The translations under genes and the position numbers were made by a program. This document shows, in pieces, positions 25,876-35,077 of a stretch of DNA of 64,000 nt (positions are counted from its first letter, which is position 1; the number at the start of each line of letters is the position of its first letter). A model generated the notes under the pieces. It did not search any database, was not told the DNA's origin, and was given only the letters and a program-made list of their open reading frames with translations. Origin of the DNA: Bacillota bacterium (GTDB taxonomy: Bacteria > Bacillota > Clostridia > Oscillospirales > Oscillospiraceae); the NCBI GenBank assembly GCA_023402075.1, contig JAEXCS010000025.1, positions 19,018 through 83,017 of the forward strand, in the 5' to 3' direction.

Positions 25876-27311
25876 AGCTTTATGGCAGTGCAGGCAAATC
25901 CTTTTCCGTCCAAAGCAGCATGCGCCGGCTTCTGGTGTCCTTTGCCATGCCCGCCATTGTGATTCTGGCGGCAATTTTAGGGCTGCTGGCCGCCTACAAC
26001 CGGCACTATGAGGGACTTTTGCACAACGTGACCACCGCCTCGGAATTCAATCAGGATTTCAAGGAAACCATCGACCTGAAAATGTACTATTACGTAATTG
26101 AAAGCCAGTATTCCGAGGGCCTTCCCATCGAAGAGGTAAAGGACGCCCAGCTTCTTGCCCAAAGTCTTTTGCGCACCACCACGCAGAAAGAAAGCCGTCT
26201 GGCCATTTCCAGTGTGCTGGACCTGTGCGAAAATCTGGAGGAGAAAATTAACCAGATTGATGCAGCCCAAAGCTATGACGAGCGGCAGGCCCAGCTTGAA
26301 AATAACATCTACGTGCTGACCGCTTTGATTCAGGAGTATATGTATACCTACCTCTACCACGAAGCGGTTTACCTGAGCACCCTGCAAACACAGTTCTCCC
26401 ACCAGATTTTTGCGGAGGTTGTGTTTGTGACGGTGCTCATCATCGGACTGGTGCTGCTTTCCACCCAACGGAGCTTTCGGCTGGGACAATCCATTACCGC
26501 GCCCATTGTAAATCTGTGCGACCGGGTGGAGGCCATCAGCACGGGTGACTTAAACGCCCACACCCCGGTGCAGTCGGAAATATATGAGATTCAGACGCTA
26601 AGCGTGGGCGTGGAGCAAATGGTAAGCCGTCTCAACGCCCAAATCCGGGAAAACACGCAAAAGCAGGCTACGCTGCGGCGAACGGAGCTGGCACTGCTTC
26701 AATCCCAGATTAACCCCCACTTTTTATACAATACCATGGACACGATTATCTGGCTGATTGAAGCGGATAAATCCCAGGATGCGATGGACATGGTTTCCAA
26801 TCTCTCCGATTTTTTCCGCCATTCTCTCAGCAAGGGCCGGGACGTCATCTCTTTGCAGGAGGAGGCCCGCCACGTATGCAGCTACCTCCAGATTCAGCAG
26901 GTGCGCTACAAGGATATTCTGCACTACACCGTCAATATTGCCCCGGAACTGGGGGAATTTCTGATTCCAAAGCTGACGTTGCAGCCGCTGGTGGAAAACG
27001 CCCTCTATCACGGAATCAAAATGAAGCGAGGGCTGGGCCACCTCTATGTGGTGGGCCGGGCGGAGGACGACCACGTGGTGCTTCAGGTGACCGACGACGG
27101 CGTGGGGATCCCTGCCCAGCGGCTGGAGGAGCTGCGTCAGGCCATGGGCAGAGGAGAACGGGTTGGGTTTGGTCTTTCCACGGTGCACGAACGCATCCGG
27201 CTGTTTTTTGGCCCGAATTATGGCCTGACGCTTTCAAGCCGCGAGGGCGTTGGCACCACAGTGACAATTCGGATTCCAAAACGCTCTTTGCAGGAGGAAA
27301 CCACATCATGA
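25872..27311 (+). CDS. YesM-type sensor histidine kinase
   Basis: 479 residues: first membrane segment about 17-37 (MPAIVILAAILGLLAAY), an outer sensor region of about 135 residues, a second membrane segment about 180-200, then HAMP. The His_kinase motif is LLQSQINPHFLYNTMDTI, with the phospho-acceptor His in NPHFLYN. The ATPase boxes are LQPLVENALYHG and DDGVGIP, with GFGLSTVHERIR. It overlaps the response regulator and the lipoprotein gene that follows, so the three are made together. It probably contacts that lipoprotein through its outer domain. Confidence 0.9.
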   Translation: MKLYGSAGKSFSVQSSMRRLLVSFAMPAIVILAAILGLLAAYNRHYEGLLHNVTTASEFNQDFKETIDLKMYYYVIESQYSEGLPIEEVKDAQLLAQSLLRTTTQKESRLAISSVLDLCENLEEKINQIDAAQSYDERQAQLENNIYVLTALIQEYMYTYLYHEAVYLSTLQTQFSHQIFAEVVFVTVLIIGLVLLSTQRSFRLGQSITAPIVNLCDRVEAISTGDLNAHTPVQSEIYEIQTLSVGVEQMVSRLNAQIRENTQKQATLRRTELALLQSQINPHFLYNTMDTIIWLIEADKSQDAMDMVSNLSDFFRHSLSKGRDVISLQEEARHVCSYLQIQQVRYKDILHYTVNIAPELGEFLIPKLTLQPLVENALYHGIKMKRGLGHLYVVGRAEDDHVVLQVTDDGVGIPAQRLEELRQAMGRGERVGFGLSTVHERIRLFFGPNYGLTLSSREGVGTTVTIRIPKRSLQEETTS

Positions 27312-28297
27312 AAATGCAATGGGTTTTGCCGGTGCTGCTGTTGGCCGGTGCTTTATCCGGCTGCTCCGGGCAGACGGCTTCCCCGCCGCCCGAGGAAAAT
27401 TTAATTGTGGTTGGCATTTCTCAGGTAGGGGCCGAATCTGACTGGCGGGTTGCCAACTCGGAATCCATGAAGGCGGTTTTCACCGAGGAAAGCGGCTACC
27501 GCCTTTTGTTTGAGGATGCCACGCAGAAGCAGGAAAACCAGATTACCGCCATCCGTAAATTCATCCAGCAGCAGGTGGACTATATCGTGCTGCTCCCCCT
27601 GCGTGAAACCGGCTGGGATTCCGTACTCCAGGAGGCCAGGGACGCCGGAATCCCCGTGATTGTGGCGGACCGCATGGTGGATGTGGAGGACGAAACGCTT
27701 TTTGTCGCCCACGTGGGGTCCGATTTCCGCCGTCAGGGCGAAAAAGCGGTGGACTGGTTGGAGGACTATGCCCTATCCGCAGGAAAGAAAACGCTGAATA
27801 TCATTCACATTCAGGGTACAATCGGCTCCACCGCCCAAATTGGCCGCACGGCGGCGCTGGAGGCCGCCTTTGCACGTCATGCGGACTGGACGCTGCAAGC
27901 CCGACTGGATGGGGATTTTACCCAAGCGAAAACCTACGAAGAGGTAAAAAAATACCTGTCCGGGCAACCGGCTCCTCCTGAAATCGATGTGGTTTACTGT
28001 GAGAATGACAACGAGGCATTCGGCGCCATTCAGGCGCTGGAGGAGGCAGGATACACCTGTGGGGAGGGCGGCATCGCCGTCATTGCTTTTGATGCAACCC
28101 GCAACTGCCTTACCCAGTGCCTTAACGGGAAAATTTCTCTGGCTGTGGAGTGCAACCCCCTGCTTGGCCCACTGACAGCCAACGTCATTCAGGTTTTGGA
28201 GTCTGGCGGCACACCTGAAAAAGAACACTATATCCAAGAACGTTCCTTTACAAAGGAAGCGCTGACAGAGGAATTAATTGCCGCGCGGCTGTATTAA
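27308..28297 (+). CDS. Sugar-binding lipoprotein coupled to a two-component pair
   Basis: 329 residues with lipobox LSGC and a type I periplasmic-binding fold. It is close to YtfQ proteins (VVGISQVGAESDWRVANS, ETGWDSVLQEARDAGIPVI, HIQGTIGSTAQIGRTAALE, YCENDNEAFGAIQALEE) and is a paralogue of the importer's binding protein at 21526-22542. Its gene overlaps the kinase stop (ATGA) and no permease gene accompanies it. I infer that it is a sensor, presenting sugar to the kinase, like XylFII in the clostridial XylFII-LytS-YesN system. It is followed by a terminator. Confidence 0.85.
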   Translation: MKMQWVLPVLLLAGALSGCSGQTASPPPEENLIVVGISQVGAESDWRVANSESMKAVFTEESGYRLLFEDATQKQENQITAIRKFIQQQVDYIVLLPLRETGWDSVLQEARDAGIPVIVADRMVDVEDETLFVAHVGSDFRRQGEKAVDWLEDYALSAGKKTLNIIHIQGTIGSTAQIGRTAALEAAFARHADWTLQARLDGDFTQAKTYEEVKKYLSGQPAPPEIDVVYCENDNEAFGAIQALEEAGYTCGEGGIAVIAFDATRNCLTQCLNGKISLAVECNPLLGPLTANVIQVLESGGTPEKEHYIQERSFTKEALTEELIAARLY

Positions 28298-28346
28298 AGC
28301 GATTGGGTTTCTGTGGAATCCTATTTAATTTGTCAGGGAACACCGT

Positions 28347-28394
28347 AAAAAAGAGGAGAGGGCAAAGCTTTCAGCTCTGCCCTCTCCTCTTTTT
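28347..28394. terminator. Bidirectional terminator between sensor lipoprotein and SDR genes
   Basis: Arms AGAGGAGAGGGCA and TGCCCTCTCCTCT form a 13-base-pair stem with AAAAA before and TTTTT after. It serves the convergent transcripts from both sides. Confidence 0.9.
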
Positions 28395-28432
28395 GTTAAA
28401 GTACCATCATTGCCTGCTTTCACAGGCCACCC

Positions 28433-29185
28433 TCAACTGCATAAAAATCCGCCGTCCACCTGAATGACGTTCCCCGAGAGATAGTCTGAAGCGGCAGAAG
28501 CCAAGAAAACCGTCACACCCCTCATATCTTCCGCTCTGCCCCAGCGTCCTGCCGGAATGCGTCCGGTAATCCGCGCACCGGCTTCGCTGACCATGAGATC
28601 ATGGCTCAGCTCCGTCTCCATATACCCCGGAGCAATGGCATTCACGTTGATTCCACGGGGCATCCATTCGTTGGACAGCGCCTTCGTTAGCTGAACGACT
28701 CCACCCTTGCTGGCAGAATAGGCCGCCACATTCTGCCCTCCGACAAAGGAGGCCATGGAAGCAATATTGATGATTTTTCCATATCCCTGTGCCAGCATTA
28801 CCCGCCCCGCCAGCTGCGACAGATAGAACATGGCGGACAGGTTGATTGCAAGCAGGTTTTCCCACTGCTCCGTGGGAAATTCCTCTGCGGGACAGCGGAA
28901 TTGTGTTCCCGCCCCATTGACCAGAATGTCCAGCGAACCATCCAGCAATTCAACCGCCCGGTGAAAAGCGGCTTCTCTTGAGGTTCGGTCGGTCAGCTGT
29001 CCGTCCACAATGAAATAGCCGGGTTCTGTCAACTCTTCGCGCAAAGCTTCCAGATTGCTGGGCGACCCGCCCAGTAAGACGACGCTTGCCCCGGCTTCCC
29101 GCAGGGCACGGGCCTGCGCAAAACACAGGCCGGTTGTGCGGGAAGCCCCGGTGACAATTGCCTTTTTTCCCGTCAAGTCAAACAT
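28433..29185 (-). CDS. Short-chain dehydrogenase/reductase (SDR)
   Basis: 250 residues with a classical SDR fold. The cofactor loop is TGASRTTGLCFA (about residues 12-23, a variant of TGxxxGxG), then NGAGT, the catalytic Ser in IINIASMAS and the YSASKGG Tyr-Lys pair, and the tail YLSGNVIQVDGGF. Related proteins are gluconate 5-dehydrogenases or 3-oxoacyl-ACP reductases. In this operon it likely oxidises a hydroxyacyl product of the MaoC hydratase, or a hydroxy acid brought in by the TRAP transporter. It is the last gene of the operon. The start ATG 29185 has AAGGGG about 12 bases upstream; GTG one codon earlier is possible. Confidence 0.85.
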   Translation of the reverse strand: MFDLTGKKAIVTGASRTTGLCFAQARALREAGASVVLLGGSPSNLEALREELTEPGYFIVDGQLTDRTSREAAFHRAVELLDGSLDILVNGAGTQFRCPAEEFPTEQWENLLAINLSAMFYLSQLAGRVMLAQGYGKIINIASMASFVGGQNVAAYSASKGGVVQLTKALSNEWMPRGINVNAIAPGYMETELSHDLMVSEAGARITGRIPAGRWGRAEDMRGVTVFLASAASDYLSGNVIQVDGGFLCS

Positions 29186-29199
29186 CACGGCATCACCCC

Positions 29200-30483
29200 T
29201 TATCCCAGCAGTCGGGGCAGCAGCAGGGTAATGGGGGGAATATAGGTAATTGCCAGCAGCCCGATAACCATGGCAAGAATCAGCATCCACGACTCTTTCA
29301 AAAATCTGTCTATCCCTATTTTAATAATAGAGCAGGTCAAAAACATCAGCGTTCCAAACGGGGGCGTGATGCCGCCCAGCGTGACGTTGACGCACATAAC
29401 GATTCCAAAGAGAATGGGGTCTACGCCCAGTGCAGTCATGGTGGGCACCAGCAGCGGCGTAAGAATAATCAAAGACGCCGTTCCTTCAAGGAACATGCCC
29501 ACCACCAGCAAAAACAGGTTTACCAGTATCAGCATCACGTATTTGTTGGTTGTGATGGTCAGCAAAACCTCAGAAAGCTTGGTAGGAATTTGCTCCCAGC
29601 TCATGTAGTTTCCAAAGGAGGCCGCAGCACTAATAATCAGCATGACACCCGCCGTGCTGACGACACACTCTTTGATAATCTGGGGAAACATGCTGATTTT
29701 CAACTCTTTATAGATAAAAACGCCCACAAAAATGCAGTAGAACACGCAGATTGCACCTGCCTCGGTGGCTGTAAACACACCCATCCGAAGGCCCATAATA
29801 ATTCCAAGAGGAATCAACAGCGCCCAGAACGCATCCCGCAGTGTGTGCAGAGCGTCCGCCATCTTCACCTTTGTGGTTCTGGTTCCCAGATAGCCTTTCT
29901 TTTTAGACACAAAGTGCACCGTAACCATCAGGCAGATCATCAGGAAGATACCCGGGCCATAGCCTGCCAGAAACATCTTTGCAACGGATACGTTGGCAAG
30001 ACTGGCGTAGAGAATCAGGCAGATGCCCGGCGGGATGATGGGCGTCAGGATTGAGGAGGCGGCCGTGACACCAGCAGAAAAGCCCTTGCTGTACCCTCGC
30101 TTGGTCATTTCCGGCACCAGCATCTTAGACTGCATGGCCGCGTCGGCATTTGCCGAACCGGAAACGCCGCCCATCAGCGCGCTGAGAACCACGTTGGACT
30201 GCGCAAGGCCGCCCACCATGCGCCCGGTAAGCATATCGGCCACATTCATCAGCCGGGTGGCAATGCCCGAGTAATTCATTATAACGCCCACGGAGACAAA
30301 AAACGGAACCGCCAGCAGGGTGAAGGATTCGCCCTGTGCCACCATTTTTTGAAAAATCATAAAGGGAGCCAGCGTCGTGTTGCAAAACACGAAATAATAA
30401 AGCACGGATACCATCAGCGAATAAGCGATGGGAATATTCAAGCAAAAAAGAACCAGTAAAATAATCAGCGGCATAAAGTTCAT
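29200..30483 (-). CDS. dctM: TRAP transporter large permease, DctM type
   Basis: 427 residues with about 12 membrane segments, typical of DctM. Motifs include VPFFVSVGVIMNYSG, SGSANADAAMQSKML and TAASSILTPIIPPGI. It is the sodium-coupled transport subunit that works with DctQ and the binding protein DctP to import carboxylates. It overlaps the small permease gene by four bases (ATGA). Substrate is unknown; the neighbouring CoA-transferases point to a carboxylic acid. Confidence 0.93.
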   Translation of the reverse strand: MNFMPLIILLVLFCLNIPIAYSLMVSVLYYFVFCNTTLAPFMIFQKMVAQGESFTLLAVPFFVSVGVIMNYSGIATRLMNVADMLTGRMVGGLAQSNVVLSALMGGVSGSANADAAMQSKMLVPEMTKRGYSKGFSAGVTAASSILTPIIPPGICLILYASLANVSVAKMFLAGYGPGIFLMICLMVTVHFVSKKKGYLGTRTTKVKMADALHTLRDAFWALLIPLGIIMGLRMGVFTATEAGAICVFYCIFVGVFIYKELKISMFPQIIKECVVSTAGVMLIISAAASFGNYMSWEQIPTKLSEVLLTITTNKYVMLILVNLFLLVVGMFLEGTASLIILTPLLVPTMTALGVDPILFGIVMCVNVTLGGITPPFGTLMFLTCSIIKIGIDRFLKESWMLILAMVIGLLAITYIPPITLLLPRLLG

Positions 30484-30983
30484 CTGATGTCTTCCCCCTC
30501 ATTCTCTGCGGCGGAATTCAATGCTTTGAGATCCTCCGCCACGCGTTTTACCGTATAGTAAGTCATAAACGCAAAACTGATTGCGATGGGAATATCGTAA
30601 ACCGTGTAAGGGAGCTGAAGGCTCAGCGACACCTTATTGGCCGCACTCATGGCAAATTTCCAACCAAGCACACACATCACGGCGCAAATCGCAACCTGCG
30701 CCATATCAATGATCAGTGTAGCTATCTTTTTCATGTTAGAAGGGAACAGATTGATTAAGATATCCACGCTGATCAGGCCGCCCCGCTCTTTGCAGCAGAC
30801 CGCCGCCCCAATAAAAATTGTCCAGATAAAGCCAATTGCTGCAACTTCTTCGCTCCACACGAGGGAGCGGCCTGTGGTAAATCGCAGGATTACATTGAAA
30901 AAAACCACCGAAATCATGGTGATAAACGCCGCTCCGGAGACCACCTCCAAAATATGACTGCCAATCCACCTGAATAATTTCAT
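30480..30983 (-). CDS. dctQ: TRAP transporter small permease, DctQ type
   Basis: 167 residues with four membrane segments and the DctQ motifs SLVWSEEVAAIGFIWTIF, GAAVCCKERGG and the LQLPYTVYDIPIAISF segment. It forms the membrane complex with DctM. It lies between the DctP gene, from which a hairpin separates it, and dctM, which it overlaps. Confidence 0.92.
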   Translation of the reverse strand: MKLFRWIGSHILEVVSGAAFITMISVVFFNVILRFTTGRSLVWSEEVAAIGFIWTIFIGAAVCCKERGGLISVDILINLFPSNMKKIATLIIDMAQVAICAVMCVLGWKFAMSAANKVSLSLQLPYTVYDIPIAISFAFMTYYTVKRVAEDLKALNSAAENEGEDIR

Positions 30984-31002
30984 AATCCCATCCCCTTTCT
31001 TT

Positions 31003-31043
31003 GTCTGTCGGCAGGCCGCCTTATAAGCGGCCTGCCGGCAGAC
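31003..31043 (-). other. Intercistronic stem-loop after dctP
   Basis: Arms CGGCAGGCCGC and GCGGCCTGCCG, extended by GTCTG/CAGAC, form a strong hairpin in the 160-base gap between dctP and dctQ. It has no T run. It should stabilise the binding-protein message. Confidence 0.65.
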
Positions 31044-31142
31044 GTTCCCGCCCTGTCCGAATTTATGTAGTGAGAAGCTTTCTGTGTTTTTTTGTTTCTT
31101 CGCAGGCGGCGCACCCTACGCCGCCCGATTCTTTCTTTGTTC

Positions 31143-32180
31143 TTATTTCAGGATGGCGGATACAGTGTCATACAGTCCGTCGGACCAGCCGCTGATATTC
31201 CCGTAGACGGACTTTGTGGCTTCCACAAACGCGTCGTGGTCCGCCTCATAAAACGTGACGCCTTCGTCTTCCAGCATGGTCTGGAATCCCGTCTCGTCCA
31301 CAGTCACTCTGTCAACGGTGACCTGTGCCGCATTGGTAATTTCCTCCTGAAGGATGGCCTGATACTCTGCGGGCATGGAGTTGAAGTAATCGGCGGACAT
31401 ATTCACACTCCAGATGGCCATAATGTGCTTGTCCAGCGTAATATTCTTGCAGACCTCATAGATTTTGGAACTGTAAAGCGTGGAAAGCGGCGCCTCGCAG
31501 CCGTTGCAAACACCCTGCTGCAACGCGCTGTACACCTCGTTCCAAGGCATCTGGGTTACCGTGGCGCCCATAGCCTCCAGCATTCCCACACGGGTGGGAG
31601 AGGATGCGGAGCGAATCTTCATTCCCTTCAGGTCCGCAGGCGTGGTAACGCCCTTGTCGCCGGAATAGGTCAGGTTTCTGGAACCGAAGTACCAGCTCAT
31701 TCCAAGATTTTTGATTCCCTGGCTCTCCAACTGGCCACGCATGTCCTGCATCCAGTCGGACTCGTCAATCAGCTGAAACTCGCTGGGGTCGGCGAAAAGG
31801 AAGGGGCCGTCCAAAATACCGAGGTCAGGTGCGTATGCCGCTAGAAAGTCGGGTGTTCCAAAGGAGATCACATTCGCCCCCTGCGCGCAAAGCTCAAGCG
31901 CATCCGTGTCGGTGGCCAGCTGTCCGTCCGGGTAATTTTCAAAAACCACGCCGCCGTTGGTCCGTTCCGTAACCTTTTCGGCCATAGCCTGCGCGCACTG
32001 GGCCACGGTTTCGTTTCCAGAAATGGTATAGGACATCTTCAGTGTGTAAACCTTTCCGTCCCCATTGGAAGACGCAGCGCCGGAAGACGCACTGGGAGAG
32101 GAGGCCGCGCCGTTGTTCCCGCATGCGGCGAGAGAGAAAGTCATTGCCAGAGAAAGCACTAGTGTCAAAAATCTTTTCAT
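31143..32180 (-). CDS. dctP: TRAP transporter substrate-binding lipoprotein, DctP type
   Basis: 345 residues with lipobox LAAC and a Ser/Ala linker. The DctP domain shows TLKMSYTISGNETVAQ, the carboxylate-binding Arg region LKGMKIRSASSPTRVGM, and MPWNEVYSALQQGVCNGCEAPLSTLY, where the loop binds the substrate. It captures a carboxylate outside the cell for DctQM. Start MKRFLTLVLS at 32180 gives a proper signal peptide; the longer open frame upstream does not. A hairpin follows the gene. Confidence 0.92.
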   Translation of the reverse strand: MKRFLTLVLSLAMTFSLAACGNNGAASSPSASSGAASSNGDGKVYTLKMSYTISGNETVAQCAQAMAEKVTERTNGGVVFENYPDGQLATDTDALELCAQGANVISFGTPDFLAAYAPDLGILDGPFLFADPSEFQLIDESDWMQDMRGQLESQGIKNLGMSWYFGSRNLTYSGDKGVTTPADLKGMKIRSASSPTRVGMLEAMGATVTQMPWNEVYSALQQGVCNGCEAPLSTLYSSKIYEVCKNITLDKHIMAIWSVNMSADYFNSMPAEYQAILQEEITNAAQVTVDRVTVDETGFQTMLEDEGVTFYEADHDAFVEATKSVYGNISGWSDGLYDTVSAILK

Positions 32181-32304
32181 AATCCATTCCCTTTCATTGT
32201 TTGGTTTTTTGTTGCGTGAAGCTTTCGCCGGTTGTAGTTTCCTTGCTCCGAGGTAGGGGCGGGACGGGAGGGAACAACTGAAGCGCAAATCCGCGGCAGC
32301 AGAC

Positions 32305-32760
32305 TTACTTGGAAAGGGGTGTGCGCCGCTCGTTCAATGTCAGATGGTCGCAGATCAAAACCACCTCTCCGTGCTGGTTGATTACGTCCATATGCTCAAC
32401 GACAATCCCCATGTCCGGGCGCTTGGGATGGTCGCGCTTCTCTGTGATCGTCACCACCACATGGATGGTGTCGCCGATGAACACGGGCTTTACAAAGCGC
32501 AGGCGGTCATATCCGTAAGAAAAGCCCACGGTGTTGATGATGGCGGCCTTCATGCCCACAGCCATGCTGAATGTCAGCGCTCCGTGGGCAATCCGCTGGC
32601 CAAACTCGCTCTTTTTCGCAAATTCCACATCCATGTGGTGCGGAAATACGTCGCCAAGGTCGGCGTGAAGCACAATGTCCGTCTCCGTCATCGTTCTGCT
32701 GTAAGTAGTGTGCGTGTCTCCAACGTTAAAATCCTCAAAATAAATTGCCATGCTGTTCAT
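32305..32760 (-). CDS. MaoC-like dehydratase/hydratase
   Basis: 151 residues with a hot-dog fold of the MaoC family. The hydratase signature region reads GDVFPHHMDVEFAKKSEFG, keeping the Asp and His of the (R)-specific enoyl-CoA hydratase motif but with Phe in place of the usual Asn, and is followed by RIAHGALTFSMAVG. It would add water to an enoyl-CoA (or remove it), possibly on a C4-C6 branched acid as in mesaconyl-CoA hydratases. It lies between two CoA-transferase genes and dctP. GGAG lies eight bases before ATG 32760. Confidence 0.88.
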   Translation of the reverse strand: MNSMAIYFEDFNVGDTHTTYSRTMTETDIVLHADLGDVFPHHMDVEFAKKSEFGQRIAHGALTFSMAVGMKAAIINTVGFSYGYDRLRFVKPVFIGDTIHVVVTITEKRDHPKRPDMGIVVEHMDVINQHGEVVLICDHLTLNERRTPLSK

Positions 32761-32789
32761 ATCTGTCTCTCCTTTTTTTGATAAGCTAA

Positions 32790-33923
32790 TTAATTTGCCA
32801 GACCGTATTTTTGATTTTGCGCTCCAATAGCGGGCGCGGTCTTTTCATTCAGCAGCCTTTCGCCGTCTATGCGGATGGGGCAGCAGGTGGTGACAAACGA
32901 ACCGCCGTCCTCCTGTTCCACCGTCTGGAGCATTTCAAGACTCTGAAAACCCTCTGTTTCCAGAAGCTCTTCCCAGTTATAAACCCGCGCGCACCAGATG
33001 TCGGCCGGTTCCAGAATTTGCAGCCAGCAGTCCACCGTCCCGGTTTGCAGGTGGTCCCGCAGGAAGCTTTTAATCTCATCCATTTTGTCAAACCAGTCGG
33101 ATTTTTCCGTGTACCGGGTCAGTGGCTCACAGCCAAGCAGCCTTCCCAGCTCCGGCACCGATGTCATCGCCAAAGCCAGATATCCGTCCTGCGCCGCATA
33201 AATTCCGTAGGGCGCTCCATGGCAGGGATTCACGCCGTTCACCTCGCTGCGGGGCGAAAGTTTTCGACCGCCGTTCAGGTACGCCCCGAAGTTTTCAAAT
33301 TCAATGTCCAGCATCGCCTCGGCAAGGCTTGTTTCGATTTTGCAGCCCTCCCCTGTGCGCCCCCGCCGGTAAAGGCCCGCCAGAATGCCCTGAGCCATGT
33401 ACATCCCGCTAAATTCATCCGCCACCGAAACGCCGAAGGGAATCGGGTCCGCTCCGCTTCCGCTCAGATAGCAGGCGCCTGTGGCGCACTGCACCAGCAG
33501 ATCCTGTCCCGGGCGACTTTTCCATGGATTGTCCCGGCCATAGCCCGTAATTTCTCCATACACAATTGTGGGGTTAATCTTTTTGACCGATTCATAGTCA
33601 AGGCCCAGCCGGTCCGTCACATCGGCCCGGAAATTGATGAGCATTGCGTCCGCCGACTGTATCAGAGAAATCAGCTTCTCCCGCTGCGCCTGCTTCTTCA
33701 GATCCAGACTCACGCTCTCCTTATTTCGGTTTACAAAATAGTAGCCCGCGTTGTCGCCGTTAAATTTCAATTCCGGGCCGTAGTTGCTTCTGTATGAGTC
33801 CCCAGTGCCCGGACGCTCCACCTTGATAACGGTGGCGCCCATATCAGCCAGTCTCAAGCTTGCAAACGGGCCTGCCAGAAACTGGCTGAAATCCAAAATC
33901 GTAAATCCTTCCAATGGCTTCAT
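32790..33923 (-). CDS. Family III CoA-transferase (CaiB/BaiF/Frc type), copy 1
   Basis: 377 residues. Family features are LDFSQFLAGPFASLRLADMGATVIKVERPGTGD at the N-terminus (CoA-binding), LRRADAMLINFR-like segment, GQDLLVQCATGACYLSG with the region of the catalytic Asp (in the ADEFSGMYMAQGIL stretch), and GAPYGIYAAQDGYLALA. These enzymes move CoA between carboxylic acids without a full ping-pong. It would activate the imported acid. It is paralogous to the gene before it. The start at 33923 is typical for the family; upstream residues are unrelated. Confidence 0.9.
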   Translation of the reverse strand: MKPLEGFTILDFSQFLAGPFASLRLADMGATVIKVERPGTGDSYRSNYGPELKFNGDNAGYYFVNRNKESVSLDLKKQAQREKLISLIQSADAMLINFRADVTDRLGLDYESVKKINPTIVYGEITGYGRDNPWKSRPGQDLLVQCATGACYLSGSGADPIPFGVSVADEFSGMYMAQGILAGLYRRGRTGEGCKIETSLAEAMLDIEFENFGAYLNGGRKLSPRSEVNGVNPCHGAPYGIYAAQDGYLALAMTSVPELGRLLGCEPLTRYTEKSDWFDKMDEIKSFLRDHLQTGTVDCWLQILEPADIWCARVYNWEELLETEGFQSLEMLQTVEQEDGGSFVTTCCPIRIDGERLLNEKTAPAIGAQNQKYGLAN

Positions 33924-33940
33924 GCCTTCTACTCCCCTCC

Positions 33941-35077
33941 TTACAAACCAAACTCGCGCTTGAGCTTCTCGGTATCCGCCCCCAGCCGGGGCGCAAATGT
34001 CCCGGTTCCCGCACGGTTTCCGTTTACGCGGATGGGGCATTTTGTGGTCCAGATGGGGTCCTCCTGCTCTGGGCGGCGAATATCAATCAGCGCGTCCAGC
34101 GCCGTAAAAAATTCCGATTGCACCATCTGATTCCAATCGTAAATTTCTCCACACCAGAAGTTCTCTTTTTCCAGCACATCCAGCCAGTGGGAGGTGGTGT
34201 CCGTTGCAAGACGCCGGGCGATGATGTCCTTCAGCTCGTCTCTCTTTTCCATTGGGTCGGCATCTTTCATCAGCTCCGGTTCGTCCAGCAGCACACCAAG
34301 CGTCTTTACGGAGCCCATGGAAACAGCGATAAAGCTGTCCTTCGTTTTGTAGATTCCGTAAGGCGCGCCAAGGTCCACATTGGCATTTCCCAGCTTGCTG
34401 CGCTGGGGAAGCCGCCCGTCCCTGTTCAAGTAATTTGAAAAATTTTCAAACTGGAGGTCCATCATGGACTCCAGAAGGGACACCTCCACCTTTCCGCCCA
34501 GTCCGGTTTTCCCGCGCCGCACCAGACAGGCCAGCAGGCCCTGCACCAAATGGGTGCCGGTGATGGAGTCCGCCAGGGAAAGGCCCAGCGCGATGGGCGG
34601 ATCGTCCCTGTCCCCTGTTAAGTACGCCGCGCCGGATATGACCTGCGCCAACAGGTCCTGTCCGGGTTTTTTTACCCAAGGGCCCTCCGCCCCGTAACCG
34701 GTCACCGTACCGTAGACGATTCCGGGATTGGTCTTCTTCACCGTTTCGTAATCCAGCCCCATCCGTTCCATAATGCCCGGCCTGAAATTGGAGATCATCA
34801 CGTCCGCCCGGTCAATCAGAAGGCGAATGGACTTTAAATCCTCCGGATTCTTCAGATCCGCCGCGTAGCTCTCCTTGCCCCGGTTGATAATCTGGAAATT
34901 AACCGAATCCCCGTCGGACATCAGATTATTCAGCGTGAGCTGACGACCGCTGTCGCCCACGCCGGGCCGCTCCACCTTGATTACCCGCGCGCCCAAGTCT
35001 CCCAGCCGCATGGCCGCCGACGGACCGGATAAAAACTGGCAAAAATCAAGTACAATAACTCCCTCTAGCAGCTTCAT
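33941..35077 (-). CDS. Family III CoA-transferase, copy 2
   Basis: 378 residues of the same family and of equal length (LDFCQFLSGPSAAMRLGDLGARVIKVERPGVGDSG, then GQDLLAQVISGAAYLTG, LADSITGTHLVQGLLA, GAPYGIYKTKDSFIAVS). It overlaps the upstream gene by four bases. Two adjacent family III transferases could form a heteromer or act on entering and leaving acids; both patterns exist in this family. About 40 percent of the visible residues match copy 1 by eye, so the duplication is old. Confidence 0.9.
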   Translation of the reverse strand: MKLLEGVIVLDFCQFLSGPSAAMRLGDLGARVIKVERPGVGDSGRQLTLNNLMSDGDSVNFQIINRGKESYAADLKNPEDLKSIRLLIDRADVMISNFRPGIMERMGLDYETVKKTNPGIVYGTVTGYGAEGPWVKKPGQDLLAQVISGAAYLTGDRDDPPIALGLSLADSITGTHLVQGLLACLVRRGKTGLGGKVEVSLLESMMDLQFENFSNYLNRDGRLPQRSKLGNANVDLGAPYGIYKTKDSFIAVSMGSVKTLGVLLDEPELMKDADPMEKRDELKDIIARRLATDTTSHWLDVLEKENFWCGEIYDWNQMVQSEFFTALDALIDIRRPEQEDPIWTTKCPIRVNGNRAGTGTFAPRLGADTEKLKREFGL

